Origin: Paenibacillus elgii NBRC 100335
GTDB lineage: Bacteria > Bacillota > Bacilli > Paenibacillales > NBRC-103111
DNA length: 64,000 nt
Reading direction: 5' to 3'
Assembly: GCF_004000865.1 (NCBI RefSeq)
Contig: NZ_BIMB01000001.1
Coordinates: forward strand, 248,001-312,000
The notes under the pieces are model-generated. The model ran no database searches. It saw only the letters and a program-made list of their open reading frames with translations, and was not told where the DNA came from. This document shows positions 1 to 9,224 of the stretch, piece after piece. A program made the translations under genes and the position numbers. How positions within the stretch are numbered: the first letter of the stretch is position 1; each line of letters begins with the position of its first letter.

Positions 1-847
1 GCATGGACACGACGAGATGCCAGCCCGAGTAGGCAGACTTCTGGCTCCGATACAAGCGCCGCTCTCCGTTTTCCTCCGCCACGAAGGACTGCAGGCCCGA
101 TTCGACGATGCTGCGCTTCAGCTCAGGCTGTACGGTTTCCCCGATCCGCTCTCTTTGAGGGTGATACACGATCCGCCCTCGCTCGTCGACGATGAAGAAG
201 AAGCCGGTGCTCGTGAGCTCGATGCCTTTCCACAGCTCCGAAAGCTCGGCCGAACGTAGCTCGATGGCTAGGATGCCCTGAGGCTCCGAAGACGTTAAGC
301 CGCGAATTTGGCGCACGAGCGTGATCGTCCGGTTGTTCTGGCTTTCGATAATGCTGCGGTTCAGTACGCTAAGACTGCCGTATGCCGACGTATTCGTCTT
401 GAAGAAGGCCAGTTGCTCCTTAATTTGTTCCGGCGTAAACGACGAGCCCGTGACTTCGTTATAGTAATACACGGCGTTCCCGTTGAAGCTGATCGAATAC
501 ACGGCCGTAATCTCGGGATTCCGTATAAAGATCGGATCGATCACATATTCCTTGATCTGCTTTTGGATCTCATAAAACTCGTATCCCTCCAGCCCTGCCG
601 GCAGGTCGATAAAACGTTTGACCTCCTTGTTGGTCAGCAGTGAAACCATGGATCGCTCATACGATTTCAGATACAGATCCGTATGGTAAGCCGCATTGCC
701 GACCATCTGGGACAGCTGGCCCTCCACCATCCTGTCCAGCTCCTGAGACGAGGCGTAATACGTAACGATGCCGACCGTCGTCAGCGAGACGATAATCACG
801 GTCAAGAAGTAAAGGAACAGCTTCTGGTACAGGCTCGCCCTCTTCAT
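1..847 (-). CDS. sensor histidine kinase, N-terminal part (cut by window edge)
   Basis: The reading frame is open from an ATG at 847 to the window edge, about 282 residues. A membrane segment lies near residues 10-31. It is followed by a long extracytoplasmic region with a Cache-like look (the FFFIVDERGRIVYHP segment). The start overlaps the stop of the upstream response regulator in an ATGA, so the two are translationally coupled. The expected HAMP, His_kinase and HATPase domains lie outside the window. By context it is the YesM-type sensor for the adjacent LplABC-like sugar importer. The kinase assignment rests on the neighbour and topology, because no catalytic motif is visible. Confidence 0.8.
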   Translation of the reverse strand, partial: MKRASLYQKLFLYFLTVIIVSLTTVGIVTYYASSQELDRMVEGQLSQMVGNAAYHTDLYLKSYERSMVSLLTNKEVKRFIDLPAGLEGYEFYEIQKQIKEYVIDPIFIRNPEITAVYSISFNGNAVYYYNEVTGSSFTPEQIKEQLAFFKTNTSAYGSLSVLNRSIIESQNNRTITLVRQIRGLTSSEPQGILAIELRSAELSELWKGIELTSTGFFFIVDERGRIVYHPQRERIGETVQPELKRSIVESGLQSFVAEENGERRLYRSQKSAYSGWHLVVSM

Positions 848-1869
848 TTGATCCCCAGCTGGCTGCGGTATTCCGAAGGCGAAATGCCGACGATCTTTTT
901 AAACGTTTTCGTAAAATGCGGATAGTCGTCATACCCGACCTCCAGAGCCACGTCTACAATGCGAATATGGGATTGGGCCATCAATTGAAGCGCTTTCTCC
1001 ATCCGGCGCTTGATCCGGTATTGGACGAACGTCTCGGAGGTCATTTTTTTGAACAGCGCGCTAAAATAAGTCGGGGTCAGCCCGACAAGCTCGGCCACTT
1101 CCTCCAGGGTGACTTCCTCGGACAAGCGCTGATCGATGTAAGCCTTCGCTTCTTCCATCGGGTCCTTGAATTGCCCGCGGCGCGCCGAGATCAGCTTCCG
1201 GTAGATCGCCCGCAGCGTCTGCTCGAAATCGTCCAGCTGCTCGGCCTTCGTATGACCGGCAATCGCCTCCTTCGTCTCCGGAGATACCGAAAAAGCGTTC
1301 CGCTCCTGCAGCCGCTGAACGAGCAGGCGGATACAATCGCCGAGCAGTTCCCGAAGCTTCGCAGCCGACAAGCCGGAGTCGAGACAGTAGCCCCGCCACT
1401 GCTCCAAGTACCGGGCCAGCTCGTCCGATTGATTGGCCCAAATGCACTGCTCCAGCTTCCCTACCCATTCGACGTACTTGGATACCGGCACGTAGCCTTT
1501 CATTTTCTGCTTAAGCACCGTATCCAGCGCTTCATGCAGCTCGGGCTTCGTCACGGGCTTCAGCAAATATTGCTTCACGCCGTAAGCCAGGCATTTTTGC
1601 GCGTACTCGAAATCGTTGAACCCGGAGATGACGACCGTTTGAATATCGGGGAATTCTTCGTGAATGCTGCGGCATAGCTCCAGCCCGTCCATCTTGGGCA
1701 TCCGGATATCGGTCAGCACGATGTCGGGCTCGTGCGAGCGGATCAACTCCAGCGCTTTCGCTCCGTTCTCTGCGGTAGTGATGACGGCGAACGCGGGACT
1801 GTACTGCTCCGCCATTTTGACCAAGCCTCTGCGGATGACCGGCTCGTCGTCCACGATGAGCAAATGCAT
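844..1869 (-). CDS. AraC-family two-component response regulator (YesN type)
   Basis: 341 residues. An N-terminal receiver domain has the acidic pair at D7/D8, the predicted phospho-acceptor D54 (VLTDIRMPKMDG) and the conserved KP near residue 104. A weakly conserved middle follows, and the C-terminal ~100 residues are an AraC-type double helix-turn-helix ending in the typical VGYDDYPHFTKTFKKIVGISPSEYR. The start is preceded by AGGAGGGG. It is encoded between the solute-binding protein and its partner kinase, so it very likely controls the importer genes 2036-5581. A 17-bp sequence repeated upstream of two of those genes is a candidate binding site. Confidence 0.93.
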   Translation of the reverse strand: MHLLIVDDEPVIRRGLVKMAEQYSPAFAVITTAENGAKALELIRSHEPDIVLTDIRMPKMDGLELCRSIHEEFPDIQTVVISGFNDFEYAQKCLAYGVKQYLLKPVTKPELHEALDTVLKQKMKGYVPVSKYVEWVGKLEQCIWANQSDELARYLEQWRGYCLDSGLSAAKLRELLGDCIRLLVQRLQERNAFSVSPETKEAIAGHTKAEQLDDFEQTLRAIYRKLISARRGQFKDPMEEAKAYIDQRLSEEVTLEEVAELVGLTPTYFSALFKKMTSETFVQYRIKRRMEKALQLMAQSHIRIVDVALEVGYDDYPHFTKTFKKIVGISPSEYRSQLGIK

Positions 1870-1902
1870 CGAACACCCCTCCTGTTAGGTCCGCCTAAGG
1901 GA

Positions 1903-1941
1903 AAAGTATCCGCTCCGGACAATGCCGGAAACGGATACTTT
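1903..1941 (-). terminator. hairpin between solute-binding protein and response regulator genes
   Basis: A perfect 10-bp stem (AAAGTATCCG, 1903-1912, with CGGATACTTT, 1932-1941) is followed on the minus strand by a short T-rich stretch. It lies in the 166-nt gap between the solute-binding protein stop and the regulator start. It probably terminates or attenuates transcription so that the importer is made in excess of the two-component proteins. Confidence 0.7.
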
Positions 1942-2035
1942 ACCGCGATCTGTATGATGATTTTACTATGCTTTCGGGACACACGGCAATGAGAGAAGTT
2001 GGTTTGGACGCACGGCGGCGTACGGTCGCAGGCCG

Positions 2036-3589
2036 TTACTTCACATTGCTACGGACAATGACGCCTTCCTTCTTGTTGTAACGGTCTGTCGCTTCCTTAA
2101 TGACCTCGTTGCCGCCTTTGGCTTTGTATTCTTCGATGACCTTCGGCCAATCGGAGATCGGCTCCTTGCCGTAGATCATTTTGACCATATGGTCGATGAT
2201 CAGCTTCGGCGCCGTATCGGTCGTCGGCATCAGATCGGGGTATTTGGCGAACGCATTCAGCGTCGGCGTAAATTCGATCGTCCCAAGCCCCTCTTTGGCC
2301 AGCACCGTATCGAACGCTTTCGCCAAGTCTTTGCCGTCCTGGGACAAGGAGGCACGCAGCTTGTTGATGGTAATGTCATGCGCCCACCACAGATTGTTAC
2401 GGAAACCCTCTTCGTCTACTTCTTCTTTCGTTTGCGGGGATTTGTACTTGATCTGCCCATTCTCGACGGTGTAATTCTCGCCTTCCACCCCGATGCTGAA
2501 AAACTTCTCCGCTTCGTCGGTCTGCATCCAATCCAAAAATTTGATGATGCCGATCGCCGTTTCCTTTTTTACGTTATTGTTGATATACAAAGCGGTGGAT
2601 AAGGAGCCGTATAGAAGATGACCGCCGTATCCTTCCGGTCCTTTCGGCGACGGAATAATATCGATTTTGGCCTCGGGCACGACCTTCTTCACCTTGGTCC
2701 GGTAGTTGGCCATCCCTTCCGCATTGGCGGACCACATGCCGACTTTGCCGGCCTCGATATTTTTACCGTAGTCGGTCGACGTCACCGTCGCAAAATCTTT
2801 CGGAATCAAGCCCTCGTCGAACATCGTTTTGTAGGCTTGAAGCGCTTTGGTCATATTTTCTACGTCAAAAAATTTCGGGACAACCTGTCCATCCTGCAGC
2901 TCGAATTGGGAACCGATGACGTCGTAGGAGCCGAAAATCGTATCGGCATACTTGAATTTTTCCCGGATCTGGTACGGATTCTCGACGCCGAGCTTTTTCA
3001 TCGCGCGCATCACGTTCAGCATGTCCTCGACCGTCTTCGGCGCGGGCAAGCCCGTTTTCTCCAGCAGGTCCGTGCGGATGAACAATGCGCGCCGCGACGG
3101 ATTGGACAGCCACGCCGGTACGGCGTAAATTTTGCCCTGGTAGCTGACCTCGTCCCAAGCCTGCTTCGGCACCTGCTTCATCAGATTCGGCGCATACTCT
3201 TTCAGCAGATCGTCCAGCGGCATGAACAGCCCGGCCTCCACCGAGCCGGACATCGCCTTGCTGTTGACGCTGCTGCCTTGAACCACGTCGGGGATGTCGT
3301 TGCCGGCGAACATGACGGCCATTTTCTGGTCGAATTCCTTGAGCGGGAGGAAGCGGATATCCATGTCTACGTTCCCCAGCTTCTCCAGCTTTTTCACCCA
3401 TTTGTCTTCGTTAATATTCGGCGAGCTTTCCGCATACGCATTGCCGCTCGTGTTCAGCGAAATCGTAAATTTTGTCGGCCCCTGCTTCCCGTCGGCGCCC
3501 GGCGCTTCGCCTTCATTTTTGCCGCCGCCGCATCCGGCTGCCGTGACCGCCAGCGAACCGACCAGCACCGTGCTGATGAGCTTTTTCAA
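2036..3589 (-). CDS. extracellular solute-binding lipoprotein of a sugar ABC importer (LplA-like)
   Basis: 517 residues when read from a TTG at 3589, which has AGAAGGGG 7 nt upstream. The longer ATG frame to 3661 lacks a ribosome site and would bury the signal peptide. A lipoprotein signal peptide ends at the lipobox AAGC (Cys20). The mature protein is a large family 1 solute-binding protein of the LplA/YtcQ group (about 500 residues), which binds oligosaccharides and feeds LplBC-type permeases. Both matching permeases lie directly upstream. No ATPase gene is present locally, as is usual for this group, which shares an MsmX-like ATPase. The substrate cannot be read from the sequence. Confidence 0.92.
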   Translation of the reverse strand: MKKLISTVLVGSLAVTAAGCGGGKNEGEAPGADGKQGPTKFTISLNTSGNAYAESSPNINEDKWVKKLEKLGNVDMDIRFLPLKEFDQKMAVMFAGNDIPDVVQGSSVNSKAMSGSVEAGLFMPLDDLLKEYAPNLMKQVPKQAWDEVSYQGKIYAVPAWLSNPSRRALFIRTDLLEKTGLPAPKTVEDMLNVMRAMKKLGVENPYQIREKFKYADTIFGSYDVIGSQFELQDGQVVPKFFDVENMTKALQAYKTMFDEGLIPKDFATVTSTDYGKNIEAGKVGMWSANAEGMANYRTKVKKVVPEAKIDIIPSPKGPEGYGGHLLYGSLSTALYINNNVKKETAIGIIKFLDWMQTDEAEKFFSIGVEGENYTVENGQIKYKSPQTKEEVDEEGFRNNLWWAHDITINKLRASLSQDGKDLAKAFDTVLAKEGLGTIEFTPTLNAFAKYPDLMPTTDTAPKLIIDHMVKMIYGKEPISDWPKVIEEYKAKGGNEVIKEATDRYNKKEGVIVRSNVK

Positions 3590-3695
3590 GTCGAACCCCT
3601 TCTTTCGCTTAAAAAGTATGTGGATGTGCCTGTTGCCCAATTCAAATGATAGCGATTTCAAATCGAACGTGAAATTGGTTAATTTATTATGACGA

Positions 3696-3712
3696 TGTGT
3701 TTTTTTACGATG
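3696..3712 (-). promoter_or_regulatory. candidate regulator site, copy 2 (CATCGTAAAAAAACACA)
   Basis: This 17-bp sequence occurs identically at 5656-5672. The copy here lies about 107 bp upstream of the solute-binding protein start and just after the permease stop. Exact recurrence upstream of two genes of one operon suggests a binding site for the AraC-type regulator at 844-1869. That assignment is inference. Confidence 0.45.
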
Positions 3713-3739
3713 AGGCCGGTTCTGTCGTCAGATGAATGA

Positions 3740-4609
3740 TTACGATTTGATCGAGCCGATCAGCATGCCTTTGACAAAATAGCGCTGAAGAAACGGATAG
3801 ATCATCATGATCGGAATCGTCGCTACCGTAATAATCGCCATTTTGATGCCTTCCGGCGACGTGTTCGTAAACTGCGACAGCTGGTCGGACGAGCCGAAGA
3901 AGTCGGTAATGACGATTTCGCGCAAGCGGACTTGCAGCGGGTAAAGCGCTCGGTTATTAATATAATACAAGGCATTGGAGTACGTATTCCAGTGCGATAC
4001 CGCATAGAACAGGCCCATGGTCGCCATCGCCGGCTTGGACAACGGAAGCACGATGCTCCACACGATCCGCATTTCGCCGCAGCCGTCCATCCGGCCGCAA
4101 TCGATCAGCTCGTTCGGCAGGTTGACGAAGAAGGAGCGCATGACGAACAGATTGTACGCACTGATGGCGCTCGGGATAATTAATGCCCACACCGTATCGA
4201 GCAGGTGCAAATTTTTGACCAGCAAATAGTTCGGGATCAGCGGCGCCTGGAAAATCAACGTGACGAGCACCATAAGCAGCACGTACGTACGGCCCGCATA
4301 TTCCGGCCGCGACAGCGGGTAAGCGAGCGCTGCGGTGGCGATCAGATTGATGACCGTTCCAACGACGGTGATGAACAGGCTGACCGAGAAGGAGCGCCAG
4401 ACGGAGGCGTCTTTTAAGATCAGCTGGTAATTTTCCAGCGTAAATTGTACCGGCCACAGCGTCACCTTCCCGCTGTTGATCGCCGCATCGGCGCTAAGCG
4501 ACTGGGCGACCACGTGAAGCAGCGGCAGGATCATCGTCGCCGCGAGAATCGTAAGCACAACATAGTTCAATACCGAGAATACCCGGCCTGCCGGAGTTAT
4601 ATGATTCAT
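3740..4609 (-). CDS. carbohydrate ABC transporter permease (LplC/YtcP-like)
   Basis: 289 residues with about six membrane segments, the first near residues 14-36. The EAA loop typical of binding-protein-dependent permeases is seen as ELIDCGRMDGCGEMRIVWSIVLPLSKP. It belongs to the MalG side of the CUT1 family and ends with the usual KGMLIGSIKS tail of LplC proteins. It lies 15 bp downstream of its partner permease, so the two are co-transcribed and should form the membrane channel for the lipoprotein at 2036-3589. Confidence 0.93.
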   Translation of the reverse strand: MNHITPAGRVFSVLNYVVLTILAATMILPLLHVVAQSLSADAAINSGKVTLWPVQFTLENYQLILKDASVWRSFSVSLFITVVGTVINLIATAALAYPLSRPEYAGRTYVLLMVLVTLIFQAPLIPNYLLVKNLHLLDTVWALIIPSAISAYNLFVMRSFFVNLPNELIDCGRMDGCGEMRIVWSIVLPLSKPAMATMGLFYAVSHWNTYSNALYYINNRALYPLQVRLREIVITDFFGSSDQLSQFTNTSPEGIKMAIITVATIPIMMIYPFLQRYFVKGMLIGSIKS

Positions 4610-4624
4610 CTGCGTTCACCCGCC

Positions 4625-5581
4625 CTAATATAGTCCTTGTCCGGTCGCTTTGCGGCTTAGCGCGTTGCCAAGCATGATCAGCGCCAGCCCGACGACCGAT
4701 TTGAACAGCCCAACGGCGGTCGTGAAGCTGTATTGGCGCCCCACCAAGCCGACCCGGTAAATATAAGTGTCCATAATATCCCCCGATCCTTCGTTGAGCG
4801 AATTGAGGAACACATAGACCCGCTCGAATCCGAAGTCGAGGAAATGGCCGATATGCAGCAGGAACAAGATGACGATGGTCGGCATAATCGTCGGAATCGT
4901 AATCGATATCGTCTGCCGCCAGCGGCTCGCGCCGTCCATGACCGCCGCCTCGTACATCTCCGGATTGACTCCGGCCAGCGCCGCTAAATAGACGATCGTC
5001 CCCCAGCCGCTGTCCTTCCAAATGCCCGAGCTGACCAAGATGGTGCGGATGTATGAATCTTCGCCCAAGAAATAAATCGGCTCGATCCCGAACAAGCCGA
5101 GCAAATGATTGACGACCCCCGTCGTCGGAGACAAAATGCCGATCGCAATCCCACCGACGATGACCCACGACAAGAAGTGCGGCATGTACACCACCGTCTG
5201 AATAATCCGCTTGTACATCAGTCGCCGCATTTCGTTCAGGAGCAGCGCCAGCACGATTGGAAACGGAAAAGCGAAGATTAAATCGTAAAATCCGATCAGA
5301 ATCGTGTTTTTTAAAATACGCAAAAACTCGTCATAGGCGAACATCCGCTGAAAATTTTCAAGCCCGATCCACGGACTCCCCGCAATTCCTTTAAAAATGT
5401 TGTAGTTTTGAAACGCCATGACCGAGCCCATCAAGGGAACGTATTTGAATACGACGAAATATAAAATGCTAGGCAGCGAAAGGATATAAATGGCCTTGTA
5501 CTTCTTCATCAGCCTCCATGTTTCCCGGGCCTTCGACGGTCTAACCTCGGAACGGACTGCCCGCTCAAGCTTGGCTTCCAT
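4625..5581 (-). CDS. sugar ABC transporter permease (LplB/YteP-like)
   Basis: 318 residues. A cytoplasmic basic N-terminus is followed by about six membrane segments. The EAA motif is MYEAAVMDGASRWRQTISITIPTIMP. Family members pair with an LplC-type permease and import oligosaccharides or rhamnogalacturonan fragments. The start is backed by AAAGGAGGAATGCAGC. This is the first gene of the minus-strand importer and two-component operon running to the window start. A copy of the 17-bp repeat lies 75 bp upstream. Confidence 0.93.
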   Translation of the reverse strand: MEAKLERAVRSEVRPSKARETWRLMKKYKAIYILSLPSILYFVVFKYVPLMGSVMAFQNYNIFKGIAGSPWIGLENFQRMFAYDEFLRILKNTILIGFYDLIFAFPFPIVLALLLNEMRRLMYKRIIQTVVYMPHFLSWVIVGGIAIGILSPTTGVVNHLLGLFGIEPIYFLGEDSYIRTILVSSGIWKDSGWGTIVYLAALAGVNPEMYEAAVMDGASRWRQTISITIPTIMPTIVILFLLHIGHFLDFGFERVYVFLNSLNEGSGDIMDTYIYRVGLVGRQYSFTTAVGLFKSVVGLALIMLGNALSRKATGQGLY

Positions 5582-5655
5582 GCTGCATTCCTCCTTTATG
5601 ATTCGATCTTACTATGAGGGGGAATCGTTTCAAATGGAGAAAGTTGCACGGAAGC

Positions 5656-5672
5656 TGTGTTTTTTTACGATG
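5656..5672 (-). promoter_or_regulatory. candidate regulator site, copy 1 (CATCGTAAAAAAACACA)
   Basis: The sequence is identical to 3696-3712 and lies about 75 bp upstream of the first gene of the importer operon. This is a reasonable distance for activation by an AraC-type response regulator. Function is inferred from position and exact repetition. Confidence 0.45.
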
Positions 5673-5689
5673 GCGTAAAAGCAACAAAG

Positions 5690-5730
5690 TCCCGCCCGCG
5701 CCTGGTGTAAGCGCGCGGCGGGACTTTCGG
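5690..5730 (-). terminator. intrinsic terminator downstream of phoU
   Basis: The arms AAAGTCCCGCC and GGCGGGACTTT form a strong GC-rich hairpin with further CGCGC pairing inside. On the minus strand it is followed by TTTGTTGCTTTT. It sits 20 bp after the phoU stop and closes the pst-phoU operon. Read the other way it may also protect the importer operon from readthrough. Confidence 0.85.
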
Positions 5731-5750
5731 CCGGAGCCGTTCGGTATCCG

Positions 5751-6410
5751 CTAGACGTTCAAATCTTTGCGTTTGCCTGTGACCATAAAGATCACGCCTT
5801 CTCCGATATTCGTCGAATGGTCGGCGACGCGTTCAAGGAAATGAGCAGCCAGCATGAGCTGGGACAATTGTCTGTTTTTGGCAAAATCCGTACCCATCAG
5901 CATGATGATATCGTTTACGATGACGCTGTACAGCTTGTCGACTTCGTCGTCCTTCTCGGCCAGCGCCGCAGCACGGTGAACGTCGCGTTCGGTATATGCC
6001 AGCAGACTCTCCTGCAGCATATTCTGGGTCAGCTCCGCCATGCGCGGAATGTCTTCGAGCGGCTTCACCAGCTCTTGCCCGTTCAACCGGATGCAAATTT
6101 TGGCGATATCGACGGCATGATCCGCAATGCGCTCCAGATCAGTGGCGATCTTCAGCGCCATGCTGATAATCCGCAGATCGCTGGCCATCGGCTGCTGCAG
6201 CGCGATCAGCCGCAGCGAATCTTCTTCGATTCTGGCGGTCATCTCGTCGATCTGATCGTCCTCTTCGATCGTTTGCCGGGCCAAGCCCTCATCCAGCCGC
6301 GCAAGCGATTCGACGGCTTGGCGGATGAGCCTTGCCACATTGTTGCCCATGTCAAGCAGGTCTTTTTGAAGCAGATCCAGCGATTGATGGAAATTGAACC
6401 GGTTATCCAC
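5751..6410 (-). CDS. phoU: phosphate signalling complex protein PhoU
   Basis: 219 residues, full length for PhoU. It is built of two PhoU helical repeats; the first carries IEEDSLRLIALQQPMASDLR and the second the matching FAKNRQLSQLMLAAHFLERVADHSTNIGE, with the acidic metal-binding positions of the family. The start is GTG, with AAAGGAG 10 nt upstream. PhoU links the PstSCAB transporter to the PhoR kinase and restrains both when phosphate is plentiful. It is the last gene of the pst operon, 35 bp after pstB. Confidence 0.97.
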   Translation of the reverse strand: MDNRFNFHQSLDLLQKDLLDMGNNVARLIRQAVESLARLDEGLARQTIEEDDQIDEMTARIEEDSLRLIALQQPMASDLRIISMALKIATDLERIADHAVDIAKICIRLNGQELVKPLEDIPRMAELTQNMLQESLLAYTERDVHRAAALAEKDDEVDKLYSVIVNDIIMLMGTDFAKNRQLSQLMLAAHFLERVADHSTNIGEGVIFMVTGKRKDLNV

Positions 6411-6445
6411 GAATAAAGCGCTCCTTTGTCCGAACGGCCGAGAAC

Positions 6446-7240
6446 TTATCCGAACCGTCCGGTAATGTAATCCTCCGTCCGTTGGTCGGAAGGCGTGGTA
6501 AAGATTTTGTCCGTTTTGTCCGACTCGACAAGCACGCCGTTCAAGAAGAACGAGGTGTAGTCGGAAATCCGCGCAGCTTGCTGCATGTTATGTGTAACGA
6601 TGATGATCGTATATTTCTCCTTCAATACCTGTGTCAGCTCTTCGACCTTCAGCGTCGAGATCGGGTCAAGCGCGGACGTCGGCTCATCCATCAACAGTAC
6701 ATCCGGCTCGACGGCAAGCAGACGTGCAATGCACAAGCGCTGCTGCTGACCGCCGGAGAGACCGAGCGCCGACTTGTTCAAGCGGTCCTTGACCTCGTCC
6801 CACAGCGCGGCCTGCACCAGGCTGCGCTCGACGATTTCATCGAGCACGGCTTTTTTCTTCGTGCCGTGAATCCGCGGGCCGTAAGCGATGTTGTCGTAAA
6901 TGCTCATCGGAAACGGGTTCGGACGCTGGAACACCATCCCGACCTTCTTGCGCAGGGAGACGACGTCCGTTTCCGGGCCGTAAATATTTTGGCCGTCCAC
7001 ATAGATGTCGCCGGTGATGCGCACGTTGTCGATCAGATCGTTCATCCGGTTCAAGGTGCGCAGAAAAGTCGATTTCCCGCAGCCGGAAGGACCGATCAAC
7101 GCGACGATGGAATTTTGCTCGATCGTCAGCCCGATGTTATGCAGCGCATGATTTTCGCCGTAATATAAATTTAATTGCTCTACTTTGATTTTATTCGCAA
7201 CCATTGGGTTCGCGATTGCACTCGCTGTCGCCATAGTCAT
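6446..7240 (-). CDS. pstB: phosphate ABC transporter ATP-binding protein PstB
   Basis: 264 residues. Walker A is GPSGCGKST at residues 50-58, the signature is LSGGQQQR, and Walker B with the catalytic Glu is [13 protein letters not shown]. The PstB hallmarks NRMNDLI and the phosphate-family spacing are present. It powers high-affinity phosphate import through PstCA. The start codon overlaps the pstA stop (ATGA), so the two are translationally coupled. The first dozen residues are poorly conserved, and the internal methionine at residue 13 is a possible alternative start. Confidence 0.97.
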   Translation of the reverse strand: MTMATASAIANPMVANKIKVEQLNLYYGENHALHNIGLTIEQNSIVALIGPSGCGKSTFLRTLNRMNDLIDNVRITGDIYVDGQNIYGPETDVVSLRKKVGMVFQRPNPFPMSIYDNIAYGPRIHGTKKKAVLDEIVERSLVQAALWDEVKDRLNKSALGLSGGQQQRLCIARLLAVEPDVLLMDEPTSALDPISTLKVEELTQVLKEKYTIIIVTHNMQQAARISDYTSFFLNGVLVESDKTDKIFTTPSDQRTEDYITGRFG

Positions 7241-8094
7241 TTCCCTCCGGACAATTTTTTCTGCAGCATTCGGCTTGGAATGCCAATTAGCAGGTTAAAG
7301 ACAAGCACGACGATCAACAGCAGCGCGGCGGAGCCTTTGGCAATGTTCTTGGCGTCCGGCACGATCGCTTCGGATTGGACGTACCACAGATGAACGGACA
7401 GCGTCTCGCCCATGCTGAGCGGATTGAAGTCCGGGAAGAAGCGCGATACCGACAGTCCTGCGGTATAGATCAGAATGGCCGATTCCCCGAGGGCGCGACC
7501 CGCGACGAGCGTAATCCCCGTAATTAAGCTTGGAAGCGAAGCCGGGAGCAGCACCTTGCGGATCGCCTGCCAGCGGGTCGAGCCGAGCGCAAGCGACGCT
7601 TCCCAGTACGATTCCGGTACGGATTTGATCGCTTCTTCCGTTACCCGCACAAGCACGGGCAGATTGAGCAGCGACAAGGTGATCGCCCCGCCGATGATCG
7701 AAAATTTCAGACCCATCCAGTTGACGAACAACAGGAAGCCGAACAAACCGAAGACGATCGACGGCACGGAAGACAAAGCTTCAACCGAGACGCGCACGAT
7801 GTCTGTAAACCGGTTCTTCTTCGCATAAATCGCCAGATACACGCCGGCGCCGATACCGATCGGCAGCGAGAACAGCAGCGAGAGGAACAAGATATAGAAG
7901 GAGTTGAACAGCTGCGGACCTACGCCGCCGCCGGCCATAATCTCCGAAGGCTTGCCGGTGATGAAATTCCAGTTCAACATTGGCAGTCCGTCGCCCAAGA
8001 TCCGGAGTAAAAACCAGGCCAGAATCAGAATAATAACAGCACCCGTTGCCCAAAAATAGAACGTAGCGATCCGGTCGGTCATTTTGCTTGTCAT
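7237..8094 (-). CDS. pstA: phosphate ABC transporter permease PstA
   Basis: 285 residues with about six membrane segments. The EAA loop is [27 protein letters not shown]. The [17 protein letters not shown] stretch after the first segment is typical of PstA. It forms the phosphate channel with PstC. It overlaps pstC upstream and pstB downstream by 4 bp each, a tightly coupled block. Confidence 0.97.
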   Translation of the reverse strand: MTSKMTDRIATFYFWATGAVIILILAWFLLRILGDGLPMLNWNFITGKPSEIMAGGGVGPQLFNSFYILFLSLLFSLPIGIGAGVYLAIYAKKNRFTDIVRVSVEALSSVPSIVFGLFGFLLFVNWMGLKFSIIGGAITLSLLNLPVLVRVTEEAIKSVPESYWEASLALGSTRWQAIRKVLLPASLPSLITGITLVAGRALGESAILIYTAGLSVSRFFPDFNPLSMGETLSVHLWYVQSEAIVPDAKNIAKGSAALLLIVVLVFNLLIGIPSRMLQKKLSGGK

Positions 8095-9029
8095 TTCACT
8101 TCACTCCTCTTTGCAACAATACGGATGATCAGGATCATAGCCAGCGAGATTAGAAGCAGTACAAGCGCCATCAGGAACAAGGCGTTGTTCCACGTGCTGC
8201 CGTAATGGGTGTTCCCCATGTCCTTAACGATCGCCGTCGTCAGCACCGTCGCCGAGCTGAGCAGCGAATCCGGCATTTGCGGCGAGTTGCCGATGACCAT
8301 GAACACGGCCATCGTTTCTCCGATCGCTCGTCCCATCCCGAGAATGATCCCGGTCAGAATGCCGGGCCGGGCCGCAGGAATAAGCACGCGCCAAATCGTC
8401 TGCCAGCGCGTTGCACCCAGTGCGAGCGAAGCCTCTTCCAGGCGGCCGGGCAGCGCGCGTATCGCGTCCTCGGAGATGGAAAGAATCGTCGGCAGAATCA
8501 TGATCGCCAGGATGATGGCGGCCGGCAATATCCCGTACCCGAAGCCCTCATTGAACTTGCCGAGAAACGGAACGATCACCGTAAGACCGATCAAGCCGTA
8601 GACGACCGACGGAATCCCGACGAACAAGTCGGTTGCCGGACGAAGAATTTCGCGCACCCACTTTGGCGCGATTTTGGCCATAAAGACCGCACCCGACAGC
8701 GCGAGAGGCACCGACAGCAGCACCGATAAGAAGGTCAGCAGCAGCGTGCTGTACAGAAACGAGAACGCGCCGAATTTATTTTCCGACGGGGTCCAGTCGG
8801 TCGAGAAAAAGAACTCTACCGGCGTTACGCCCGAAAAAGTTTTGACTCCTTGCCAACCGACGAAGACGATCACGGAAAAGATGATGAACGTGACGAGCGA
8901 TGCGCTTCCTATAAATAACCATCTCATCACTTGGTCGTTTCTGTTCTGCGCTCTCGTCCAGCGGTTCATCCCAAGCTCCTTCCGCTCTTCCTTCACACTT
9001 TCCGTCAGCTGATCGGCAAATGAATTCAT
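8091..9029 (-). CDS. pstC: phosphate ABC transporter permease PstC
   Basis: 312 residues with about six membrane segments. The EAA motif is LEEASLALGATRWQTIWRVLIPAARPG, and the PstC-specific FSTDWTPSENKFGAFSF lies in the first external loop. The start is preceded by GGGGG, a moderate ribosome site. A terminator-like hairpin separates it from pstS, so pstCAB-phoU are probably expressed at a lower level than the binding protein. Confidence 0.97.
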   Translation of the reverse strand: MNSFADQLTESVKEERKELGMNRWTRAQNRNDQVMRWLFIGSASLVTFIIFSVIVFVGWQGVKTFSGVTPVEFFFSTDWTPSENKFGAFSFLYSTLLLTFLSVLLSVPLALSGAVFMAKIAPKWVREILRPATDLFVGIPSVVYGLIGLTVIVPFLGKFNEGFGYGILPAAIILAIMILPTILSISEDAIRALPGRLEEASLALGATRWQTIWRVLIPAARPGILTGIILGMGRAIGETMAVFMVIGNSPQMPDSLLSSATVLTTAIVKDMGNTHYGSTWNNALFLMALVLLLISLAMILIIRIVAKRSEVK

Positions 9030-9174
9030 CAGCTATTACCCCCTGGTTCGAATAATTCCACACGTGTTCCTATGCTCTAGACCATCATAGAGTACGAATG
9101 TAATAACAGAACATGAGAATTGTTAAGGTAATGTAAAAATTGCGCTGGTTTCGACAAATCGGCGTACGTAGACA

Positions 9175-9207
9175 TAAAAAGAGCAGCGACATGATGCCGC
9201 TGCTCTC
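9175..9207 (-). terminator. terminator or attenuator between pstS and pstC
   Basis: A perfect 9-bp stem (AGAGCAGCG, 9181-9189, with CGCTGCTCT, 9199-9207) is followed on the minus strand by TTTTTATG. It lies 18 bp after the pstS stop. Leaky termination here would give a large excess of PstS over the membrane components, as is common in pst operons. Confidence 0.88.
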
Positions 9208-9224
9208 GTAGTTGATCGAAGCTA

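Noticed and set aside
2618..3649. 343-codon plus-strand frame
   Set aside because: Antisense to the solute-binding lipoprotein gene, which has a clear signal peptide, lipobox and family match.
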